Shown here: piece by piece, positions 55,019 through 64,000 of the stretch
Position numbering within the stretch: the stretch's first letter is position 1
How the letters are laid out: each line of letters opens with the position of its first letter
Assembly: GCF_022581195.2 (NCBI RefSeq)
Contig: NC_061469.1
Span: forward strand, 2,046,001-2,110,000
From: Helicoverpa zea
Lineage: Eukaryota; Arthropoda; Insecta; Lepidoptera; Noctuidae
Direction of reading: 5' to 3'
DNA: 64,000 nucleotides
The notes under the pieces: generated by a model
The model's input: the letters and a program-made list of their open reading frames with translations, nothing else
What the model was told of the DNA's origin: nothing
Databases searched by the model: none
Program-made: the position numbers and the translations under genes

Positions 55019-57109
55019 GGAGTCAATACGAAGCTCGACAAAACCACACAAATAACTTCACTTTGATTAAACAGCCAAATTATAAAAAAAATATAAACAA
55101 ACAATACCCAAATTCAATAACAAAATACGACCATATTGACAATCAGTGACAGTCCAAGAATTGACACAAACAAACAAACACCGACAATGCATTGTCGACG
55201 CAATTGCAATAACATGACATTTTGCGAACAATGTTGTTATGACCAGAAGTCGACCGTAATATTCTCACGGGTCATCTAGCCATAGTTATGAAGTCAAAAC
55301 ATATAATTGATCAAGCAACTACTAGATTAAAAAGTACCCTACATATATGTTATTCTGACATGTAATCAACGTTACAGGTTTCATTAAAGTCCATTATGTA
55401 GTTTTTGCGTGAAAAACTAACAAACATTTATACAGACAAGCTTTCCTATTAGTATCTAATTTTAATAAGATAATATTCTAAATGCTAATAATATTTTTTA
55501 AAAGCGAATGAGATACATGTAAAAAGAGAGCAGTAATCTACAGGTATCTTACCACGCACTTTTAATATTTTAATCAAACCCGCACACTCGTGCTTTAGAG
55601 GTACTTTTAAAAACATGATCACCACGTCTTTAACCAGTTTACTCTAGATATTTTCTCATAACACTCATCGATTGCTTACTCAATAAATTCTACAAGAAAT
55701 GGGCCGTCATTCAACTTTTCCTCTCCAAAAACAAGATATACATATATGCAGTTTACCTTAATACGGCAATTCATCATTTCTCAGCAAAAAGTAAAAGTCC
55801 CTTCAAGAAGTAAAACGACGAAAGTTAATTTTTACATAAACGTTGATAAATTCAAAACCGTATGCGTGCGTCGTTTTGTCAATGAATATTATAAACAGAC
55901 TTTCGATTTCAAATATACATAGATGTCGTAAGTGGTAGTGGTAGTCTCTCGTCTCATCTTCAATGGTGAATGGCTTTTGTTTTAAATAAATTGAATGATT
56001 ATTTCCATGGTCCATGTTATTTCCTCGTTTTCATTGCTGTTTGCGCTATTGTGGGCATCTCTTATTCACTAAGAATATTATGACATATCAAAATAAATAT
56101 GTAGGTACCAGGTCTTATATTTGAAATAAGGCTGAGAACATCTTTTCAGCTAAGTATCAAGACTGCCCGCTTCGTATACATGTGTATTTCGTAAAATGAT
56201 ATACTTACATGAATTTTTTTTTTTTATTTTTTTTATTAAATCGAAATACTTTTAGATGGCATGCGCATTTTATATATCTATATTTAAAATAAATAAATCA
56301 AAAATGATTATTCAGTCCGTTTATAAAAGTTGAGACAAGTATACTTTGGTGATTCAGTTTCCATATTGCATAAATTCAAATGAAGTAGATGTTATGTTAT
56401 ATGAAAGCGAAAATGTGATGGCTGACGATTTGCTGATACTTCTCTAGATCATAAATATTGGATTGTATGTTGTACAGGTGCGGACAAACTAACAAAAACA
56501 TGACATCTGAGAAAAAAATTAAGTTCTTTTTTTTTGGAAGACACATAATGTAATTTTTCTTATTTACCTCAAAATCTTTAAGTTAAGTTTGTACTTAAGT
56601 TCTGCGCAAAACAACGTAACTGTTTATCATTATATTGTATTATTTTCATATCTGGCAAAAAGGTGTAGGAACCCGTCTTTATTAAAAACCCTAAGTATAT
56701 TTACTTTAGTTAAAGTGACATTCAGTATGATGGCAATTACAATATTATCAATACAATCAACGCATCAATAAACTCAGTTTAAAATCTCACCAACTTCCCC
56801 AACAAACCTGTGATTAAAATATAATCAATCTACTCGTAGATAATAAAATCATTACTAGCAAAAAAAAACTACTCTAAAAATAAGAGTAAGGAGCCACGAG
56901 TAACCCACCTAGCCACTAGAAACCACGACTCATTAACCAACCTAGCCACTTAACCACTTAATAGCACACAACTGCACATCGTTTAACACTACTTAGTAGA
57001 AAAGTAACCACTTCTGTGCTCGCATGTACAGAGGAAAGCGACCCTGCGCGCCCGGTTGCGCGGGATGCGCAAAATCATGCGCAATAGATCTTAGCCACGG
57101 AGAGCAAAA
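55019..57109. other. Unassigned AT-rich DNA with one repeat scrap
   Basis: At 55325-55450 'taatcaacgttacaggtttc' and 'agtttttgcgtgaaaaacta' match the element at 23527. A T-rich run lies at 56212-56236. At 57040-57085 a CpG patch includes 'gggatgcgcaaaatcatgcg'. Confidence 0.45.
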
Positions 57110-57265
57110 CGACTAGCGGAGGTGCCATAACTATTACCGCGGCCCTGGTAAAAGGCCTACGACGGAACACGATGGATTTTAGTCAGTAAAAGACTGACAC
57201 TCCCTCACCGCTGCTAACCCACAGCGAGAGGAGTTATTTGTAGATTTTACCAACGAAAAAAAAGG
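57110..57265 (+). mobile_element. Poly(A)-tailed SINE, plus copy
   Basis: 'ttaccgcggccctggtaaaa', 'gactgacactccctcaccgc' and 'tgctaacccacagcgagagg', ending in an A-run at 57257-57264. Opposite orientation to the other three copies. Confidence 0.7.
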
Positions 57266-57854
57266 TGCCTAACCTAAAACCGCCTAAGAAAGTAGCGCGA
57301 CAAAATGCAGGTGAACGGAAGAGGATTGTTTCTGTTTTCGCCCTTATACGCCTTAAGACCCGACCATTTTATGTAATACCACAAAGCGTTGATAGATTTC
57401 TCAAAGAACCATAAAGCCTCGTTAGTTAACTCGCAACTGATTGTTTTGGTCATATCCACCGTTCTAGTTTGACCTAGAAGAAGGCGCCTGACCTACCTGC
57501 ATTATGGTATCTCCGGTCATCTTACTCCGTGGTTTTAGCAGTTTAGTTTGTGATTGTACTTGACATCCGTTGTTATTGTATAATGTGATAGGAAATGCAA
57601 CGACCTTGCGTTTTTGCTGCGCTTGAGTCATAAGTGTCAAACTTGTTCTGTTTAGCTAAAAATATATACTTAGGAAGTATTTTGGGATTGATAAAAATAT
57701 AGAAATAGTGTTTTGGGAAATGGGTGTTCCTTTTACAAGTTTTCATTTGAGCAAGACTATAATATTTTAACGATGTCTTAATTTCATGTTATTAATGATC
57801 TTGTTTGTTTTAGTTTACTTATACATATAGATATTTAATTCTAATAAAGAAGTT
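57266..57854. other. Unassigned AT-rich DNA
   Basis: Nothing recognisable. Confidence 0.5.
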
Positions 57855-58000
57855 TATAAATCAAATCAAATAAAAATCATTTATTTAAACTTTAAAATTT
57901 ATTTAAACGACAGCACTTTTTGAACGTCAGGAATTTACAAAAGACAGCCCCCAAAACGCACAACCGTCACCACTTCCTAAGTTCCTATGTGATTTTGCTT
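57855..58000 (-). mobile_element. LINE 3' end (same family as 2215-3640)
   Basis: On the minus strand 'gcgttttgggggctgtcttt', 'cctgacgttcaaaaagtgct' and a TTTGATTTGATTT tail reproduce the 3' end of the LINE at 3490-3640. Confidence 0.75.
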
Positions 58001-58782
58001 ACAATGTTGTCACTACATTAACTGCAAAAAGAAAAGCATATACTACTTTACTTATACTGTGAAAAACTTAAGGCCTGGCTATACTATTTTCGTTTACATA
58101 TTTAATAAGTAGAAAAAGGGTTCTACTAAACTACATACTAACACATCCTTCTTGTAGGTAATTATCACAAAGAAACCTACCAGAGAAAAACACTCAAGTA
58201 CTGTATGTAAGAACTAACTTAATATTAGCATAACACCTACCAGTTACTCGAGACAGTAATTATAGCTTAGCTTTAGCTTAGCGGCTGCCTGTCAAACAAT
58301 TAGACCATGCGATAGTGATACTTGGGACACAGGCAACGGGATGCTGTGTCCATTCTGAGTAAAAGTAGGTTGTATATTTTATAACAGGGGTTTAAAAACA
58401 CGGTACACTTAGCTGGGTATTTGTTATTTTTTCTCTCATTCTTGCTCCTGGATTTTGACAAATAGCACGAAGGCTTTTTTTAGTCTTAGCAATAGGAATC
58501 TATTTCGCAATTTTATTCCTAGGGAAACAGGTTTACGCTGCCTGATGAAAAACGCCTGAAACGTCTATCGAAAAATACATATATCTCATGTAAAATTATA
58601 TGGTATTCGCATCTACAATATTTTTTACCAAGTTATAAAATTTCATTAACGAAAATTGAGAATTACATTGAAACGCGTATTTATTCCACAGAATCAGTTT
58701 AATTTATACATTTAGATTATCGCCTGATAAAACTAAACATGACGAACGGGTAATAAAAAGCCTTATTTATACATATATACAA
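58001..58782. other. Unassigned AT-rich DNA
   Basis: Nothing recognisable. Confidence 0.5.
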
Positions 58783-58954
58783 CTAAAAAATGGCATCAAA
58801 AAACTCCTCATCGCTGCCCACCGGGAGTGTACCCAAGAGGCTGGCAGCATTGCCACGTTGGATGGCAATGCTTAATTTTTGACCAAAATAAAAACCAGCC
58901 TTTGGGTCACTTGAAGTGTCAACAAGTCGCTTTGCCAGATCTTTAAAATACGGG
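58783..58954 (-). pseudogene. C-terminal fragment of a repeat-borne, probably RT-type protein
   Basis: Fifty-seven intact codons ending at TAG (58785-58783): YFKDLAKRLVDTSSDPKAG, then LSIAIQRGNAASLLGTLP. I have seen 'SIAIQRGNAAS(L/I)LGT' as the end of mobile-element-encoded proteins in many animals, usually with a reverse transcriptase upstream; I cannot name the clade. There is no ATG at the left margin of the protein and no upstream domain, so this is a 5'-truncated copy. A real exon is less likely but possible, since the frame is undamaged. Confidence 0.5.
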
Positions 58955-60074
58955 TAATTACAATCACTTTATTTTTAAAATTAAAATGTAAGCAAGCAGC
59001 ATTACGTAACAAAATGTATTTATAACATGTTAATCAAAGAAATTATTCAGTTATGAAACAATACATAAATATTTATAGCAGGCAAAATTACTAATTACAT
59101 TATGTAGATTTGAAATAATTATAACTAAAGTAAATGATTGTTTTCTTATCACACCTTCTAATGGTTTTATTTAACTTAGATATGTATTTATTTAAAACTA
59201 GTTGTTTTCACCGGTGTCCCGTGGAAACTACTTCAGGCACCCAGATAAAAACTGCCTACAGCCTTCCTTGATAAGTGGTCTATCTAACACAGAAAGATTT
59301 TATCAAATCGGGTAAAGAGTTCCTAAGGTTAGCTCTTTCAAGCAAACAAACTCTTCATCAACAAAGCTTCATTCACTTTCCCGTATAAAGGTAATACAAT
59401 TTAACAAAATGCTTAAATGACTATTGACAGCCCATCATCATTCATCTTCTAACTCTACAAAGTCTAATATCTACAGGTAATTTTCTAAGAATGAACTACG
59501 TAAATAAAAATTAAGCTGTACAGTACCATTATCAACACAATATAATCTATGGCACTTCAAGCAAAACTAAATAGAATTTAATGGCCACTCAGTTACTTTT
59601 AAACAAAGAAAGTATTAACATTATATTATTTTATACATACACACTGACTGATAATCTACACTATGTAATATCTACGTCAGTTGAACACTCGATTAACTTA
59701 AAACAATAGTAACATTACAGTGAGAATCAGTGAGATATTGTTTTCAGCATAATGCACTTGCAATAAAAACATTAGTATCTACCTACTATTTATCATGCAA
59801 TGCCATCAAAATACAGTTATCATCATCAGTACCAGAATCCTTTAACTGTGTATCCTCGCGATTCTACCTGATTCCCGAAGGAATTAGTTCTCGTACAAGG
59901 ATATAAAGTTATCTGCATTTACTATTTTATTCTTATCTATGCGATATTATTCTACTAAGTTTCATCAAAATCCATTCCTAGTTTTAGCATGAAAGAGGAA
60001 CATAAGTAGCCCCAGCATACAAGGATGCCTAACCCTTCTGTATTTTTGATGATTTAACAAACATAAAACAACCT
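58955..60074. other. AT-rich DNA with two moth-repeat remnants
   Basis: 59198-59360 ('ccggtgtcccgtggaaacta', 'ccttccttgataagtggtc') and 59863-60000 ('gattcccgaaggaattagtt', 'atcaaaatccattcctag') are remnants of the 'gcccgcgacttcg' group. The rest is unassigned. Confidence 0.55.
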
Positions 60075-60483
60075 GGGCCCCGATTCTCCTAATTTTACTT
60101 AAGCGTCATACGATTCACGTTCGACTCGATTCGGCTGAGATCCAATCCCGACTCGATTACGATTGAAGAGTATGTGGCATTCTGCTATTTTTTCTTTGAA
60201 ATAAACGTTTTTATCCTTTTCTGTCATTCAATAATGAATCAAAATGATTCAGAAAAGGATCTGTAAATGATTTACGATTGCAAAATGATTGTACAGCAAA
60301 CTACCGTATAGACCAAAATCACCAAAATAGCAGACCAATCGCACACCAATCAAATGACAATCGAATACGATTGGTCTTTTATTGGTAGCAGAATGCCCGA
60401 TATGGTTAAAACTGCTATTGCGATCATATTGCGATTCGATTTCTATTCGATTTTGACATTATTAACTTAGGAGAATCGGGCCC
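60075..60483. mobile_element. MITE with GGGSCCCGATTCTCCTAA termini
   Basis: Left end 'gggccccgattctcctaa'; the right end is the reverse complement of 'ggggcccgattctcctaa'. Internal sequence is rich in 'gattcgat' motifs and 'gcagaatgcc' also recurs inverted. Non-coding. No certain target duplication. Confidence 0.7.
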
Positions 60484-60531
60484 CTATCTATTATTTGACG
60501 AAACAAAACACTACTACTCACCATACCAACA

Positions 60532-61766
60532 GAGTGCCTAGTGCGAGTTGAACAAAATTTTGCGAATGACTTCACTGTCGAGTTTAGCGAGTCAACTTCA
60601 AACGAACCGAATGCAATATTTAAGCGAGTGCGAGTTGCCATCTCGCAAATTACTCGCATCACGTTTCCTCACGGCGAATAGCGATGATCATTTTTGTTAG
60701 GTTGGTGTTCCGTTCGCTTGGTGGGATAAACCTACCAAATTTAGAAAGACGTCATTTTAGCATGTAATCGTATGGGACGACTGTCTTTCAAAATTTTTGG
60801 GGTTATTGTTTGGATGTTTTGTTTATGTTTGACGCGACGCCCGAAAAAAGTTTTTAGTTGTTTTAAATTAATTAATTTAAAATGACGACAAGTTCTTGTC
60901 TAGCACCTAGAGTGCTAGGGAAGCTTATATATTTCTATGAGTCAGAACCTCAGTTACTTGTTCTAAATACACACTGCACATTTTTTGGGATACGTGCTTT
61001 GCTTCTCTAATTGGCCTTTGATAGGATCCAGTGGCAAAAAAGAATAAAGCCGTAAGCACCTGCAAATAAAAGAAGGAGAAAGTTTCTTCAATCATATACA
61101 TACCTAGTTTTGTTTTGGAAATTGATATTGTAACTTACATGAATTGATAAATAGGTACCTTATGTTCCAAGGAAACACGTAGATTGGATGAGTTGGCTTT
61201 GTCTCAGTTAACTGCACAAGAACTTAAAAATCTTCTTGGACAATCTATATCTATGTCTAAATTGCGTCTCCGTGAGGTGAACGAATTAAAAAATGCGTAA
61301 ACCCTTGCCCCAATTCTGGCGCTTTTGTTGCGTTCATCTTGGGCCTTTGCGGCCGCAAACATCCTCCGAGCAAAGAAAAAGCGTCCTGCCATATTTTTGG
61401 TATTATTTTCACTAAATAAAAACTTAATTGTTGATATACGAATATCTCCTCACTTCACTTTCACCACAAAAATCTTCGTGAGAACTTTTTGGTTAAATTC
61501 GATCGCGTTTGTATTTATTTACTATTCGATCTGTCAAAATCTGAATCTCGCACTCGCATCACGGCAGAAATAAACCAATCCCGTGCCTGTCACGTTCACT
61601 TGAGAGTCCGAGCGATTCGATTTCGAAAATTTGTAAACTGGCACTCGCTACTTTAGGTTCCAATTTTTGACACTAGGCGGAGCTGTTTTTGTTCCATACA
61701 AATCTTAGTATACGCGCTCTCATGTGAGTCCGTAAATAAATTCACGAAAACTCGCACTAAGCACTC
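60532..61766 (-). mobile_element. PIF/Harbinger DNA transposon, internally decayed
   Basis: Inverted termini 'gagtgcctagtgcgagtt' (60532-60549) and, reversed, 'gagtgcttagtgcgagtt' (61749-61766), one mismatch in 18, enclose the transposase remnant at 60925-61392. The whole is 1235 bases, short of a full element (usually 2-4 kb), so the C-terminal half of the transposase and the Myb-like second gene are gone. A TWA duplication could not be confirmed. Confidence 0.7.
60925..61392 (-). pseudogene. Harbinger transposase, N-terminal half, broken
   Basis: Exon 1 (61392-61159) starts with an ATG and has an in-frame TGA at 61206-61204, then continues in the same frame. A 99-base GT-AG intron (61158-61060, donor GTACCT, acceptor 'tttatttgcag') follows. 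Exon 2 (61059-60925) reads VLTALFFFATGSYQ, RPIREAKHVSQK and YLEQVTEVLTH before a TAA. 'LTALxFFATGSYQ' is the signature before the DDE nuclease of HARBI1-type transposases, which cut and paste DNA with a Myb-like partner. The DDE residues lie beyond the break and are absent. Inactive. Confidence 0.8.
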
Positions 61767-61849
61767 AGTTTGACTGAAAGCCGACTCCAATACAATTTTA
61801 GAACAAAATGCAGGCAGATGCGATTTGGACATTTATTTCCGAATTTACT
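61767..61849. other. SINE scrap next to the Harbinger element
   Basis: 'gtttgactgaaagccgactc' resembles the SINE 3' block but is short and diverged. Confidence 0.4.
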
Positions 61850-61863
61850 TACGGGACAGAGAT

Positions 61864-62226
61864 CATCCTCCGAGCCTTTTCCCAACTATGTTGGGGTCGG
61901 CTTCCAGTCTAACCGGATTCAGCTGAGTACCAGTGCTTTACAAGAAGCGACTGCCTATCTGACCTCCTCAACCCAGTTACCCAGGCAGTCCGATACCTCT
62001 TGATTAGACTGGTGTCAGACTTACTGGCTTCTGACTACCCGTAACGACTGCCAAGGATGTTCAATGACAGCCGGGACCTACAGTTTAACGTGCCATCCGA
62101 AACACAGTCATTGGTGTCTAAGATATACTTAGAAAGTACATACAAACTTAGAAAAGTTGCATTGGTGCTTGCCTGACCTGGGATCGAACCCGCGCCCTCA
62201 TACTCGAGAGGTTGGTTCTACAGACC
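61864..62226 (-). mobile_element. tRNA-derived SINE, longest copy, 14-bp target duplication
   Basis: Identical TACGGGACAGAGAT copies at 61850-61863 and 62227-62240 flank 363 bases. On the minus strand it begins with a tRNA-like part containing a B box (GGTTCGATCCC, 62190-62180) but no clear A box, so it is slightly 5'-truncated. The body has 'ggtcccggctgtcattgaac', 'cagtaagtctgacaccag', 'cagtcgcttcttgtaaag' and 'ggttagactggaagccgac', and it ends 'ctcggaggatg'. It is the reference copy for the other SINEs in this window. Confidence 0.92.
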
Positions 62227-62240
62227 TACGGGACAGAGAT

Positions 62241-64000
62241 ATGAGATACATTTATATTCCCCAGATGCGATAACACGAGCCAAAGCTAATTAAGCACATA
62301 TCATAATCTTCCCACAAGAACATCCACAGACCCGTTACAGCTGATAAAATAAACAAATTATAATGGAATTACGTATGATTCTGGAACAGCGAGCGGCCCC
62401 GCGGTATACAGTTAGCGTACGGGAGTTACTGTGGCTATCTCGACGTGTATAGGTACATACCTACTTATCTGTAATGCGTATAACTATATTATAAGGCTCT
62501 GTTGCACATAGTTTAAATCTAGAACTGACTTTTAATGAATTGTAATAGCGTCCGATTGTCCGCCACGGCGTATATCTCTAAGGATATCAACTGGCTGAAC
62601 ATTATTATAGTAAACACATATAAAAAAAAAACACATCGATACGATCCCAAGAGCTTACACACAGCATGATTAGGTACCATTACCATGAGCTGGCAGATCG
62701 CTTAATAGATTACATTTAAAACTACACCTTGCTTACAACATAAAAAAAATATTTAATTTAAAAAATCCCAACTGTTATTGCTGTTGCTACCGTACTTACT
62801 GGCCCTAACTGTTGTCTTTAATCTAAACGTCTCATTTACACACCCTGTTTACACGTCCACATACCTAAGAGCTACTTGTATTTCGGTATTACCTCACCAA
62901 GTTTTAAGAACATACATTATCACACCAGTAATATTGATGAAATCGCCCCGGCTCCACTGCCAAATAAAGTAATGTCGACTTTCATCAAAGTTACAAATCA
63001 CCTTCTTATAATTTCACTGGGCTTATCATGTATCTTATTATACCTACCCTTCAAACCAGAATTACTTATTAGTGTTATGCTGTTTGAGTTTCAAGTCTGG
63101 GATTAAGTGAGTACCGTTTTACGCCTTATCATAATCTGCAATTAGTTCACGTTGACACTTTAATACAATGTGCTTGTGTAAAAGAATCCGACAATATAAA
63201 TAATTTAAATGTAATATATAATATGTAATAAGTCTCACGGCTGCAAATGTGGCTAAACCTAGTTCTAGCTGATAAAAAATAAGATACATTATCCATGAGT
63301 GCGTGTCCAGCCGCTATGATCAATACCTAGTTCTATTAGAAGATACAACTAGTTGCTTGTTCCCGACTACACATATCTTAGCTGGCTAACACTATTATAG
63401 GTGTCAACATTGCCAATAATTTTCAGATCAGAAAAGTAAACATTCAAGACGTTTCTACTTAGGGCGACATCTCTTGTCACTCGTCTGAACTAACGCGACA
63501 CAAGTTCCGCTACTCCCTAACAGATGGCGCTCAACGCTTCAATCATCAAGTTTTATCTGTTGATGCAATGTAAAGCAATTTAAGTTAAATAATAATCTCT
63601 AGGGCTAGAAAGTGGTTGAATAATACAAATAATAAAAACCAATTGATAGATAATAGCTTTGATCAACAGCGCTTTTCCATGTCGCCTCTGGGTAATTGAA
63701 AACGAGTGAAAAGTTGTTCCGTCACGGTCTAACGATTGGAGTAACTAGTACTTTCGTAGGCAACTGCCCTTAACATTATGGGCCATTACCCTTGCGATAT
63801 TAACCATAAACAAGTCTGCAAGTCACCTATAAATCGCATTAATGTCCTTTATTGTTTGTTAAAATGTTCATGTTTCTTGCTTATGGTTGGTAATTGACAC
63901 AGTTATAAACAAATTAAAGTGTGCCTTTTTAACACTTTGTGTAATGTTTGTGTGTCCATTCATCATCAGTCATCAGATTTTTAATAATTATTATTGTCCT
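62241..64000. other. Unassigned AT-rich DNA
   Basis: No exon was supported. 63460-63545 ('gggcgacatctcttgtcac' ... 'aacagatggcgctcaacgc') looks like part of a repeat and carries an AGATGGCGCT site. Frames at 62778-63106 have no recognisable domain. Confidence 0.45.

Noticed and set aside
1..64000. Endogenous viral, CRISPR or bacterial-operon content
   Set aside because: No open frames of matching type, no spaced direct repeats, and intron-rich AT-rich DNA with insect repeats throughout.

Overview
The window is AT-rich, intron- and repeat-dominated nuclear DNA of a moth, most likely a noctuid or close relative. The evidence is the repeat complement: several copies of a tRNA-derived SINE whose 3' end carries the 'gttagactggaagccgac' and 'catagttgggaaaaggctc' blocks, the 'ctagcttttgcccgc' / 'tttataatattagt' non-autonomous elements with a (GTCY)n microsatellite, the 'GTACGGAACCCTAAAAA' repeat, RTE-type LINE 3' ends finishing in (GAT)n, and Harbinger- and hAT-type MITEs. 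The species call is inference from repeat memory; no database was searched.

Only one host gene can be supported, on the minus strand. Exon A (18420-19321) is a 300-codon open exon with a start ATG preceded by an in-frame TGA and ending in a clean 5' splice site. Exon B (14283-14438) has a strong polypyrimidine tract and AG acceptor, phase-matches exon A exactly (2+1 nt), and encodes a canonical ankyrin repeat most like those of the forked/espin actin-bundling proteins. Later exons are not visible, so bases 1-14282 would be intron or flank. Upstream of exon A, CpG-rich spots near 24.5 kb and 53.1 kb have the look of minus-strand promoters with 5'UTR splice donors and could belong to this gene or others.

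The most unusual structure is at 13697-14361: a 95-bp unit repeated seven times in tandem, each copy containing the 3' part of ankyrin exon B plus its GTGAGTAC/T splice donor. The copy joined to the acceptor is the functional exon end; the others are donor-bearing decoys lying in the intron. A 1.18-kb hAT-like element with perfect 8-bp target duplications lies immediately beside the array.

Layout: 1-12.5 kb, AT-rich with a 5'-truncated Jockey-like LINE (2.2-3.6 kb) and a perfect 38-bp hairpin inside a GC-rich inverted repeat (7.77-8.53 kb). 12.5-14.4 kb, hAT element, tandem array and exon B. 14.4-19.4 kb, intron with three SINEs, then exon A. 19.4-36.6 kb, AT-rich DNA with a SINE-in-MITE nest (26.3 kb), a fossil transposon-type protein (33.7-34.3 kb), a LINE inserted in an older repeat (35.1-35.8 kb) and an RTE end (36.5 kb). 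36.6-58 kb, mostly unassigned AT-rich DNA with MITEs, SINEs and a GC-rich Harbinger-type MITE (42.2 kb). 58-64 kb, an element-derived C-terminal fragment, a MITE, a PIF/Harbinger transposase pseudogene with a recognisable intron, and a SINE with 14-bp target duplications. No tRNA, rRNA, CRISPR array, LTR retrotransposon or viral gene was recognised.
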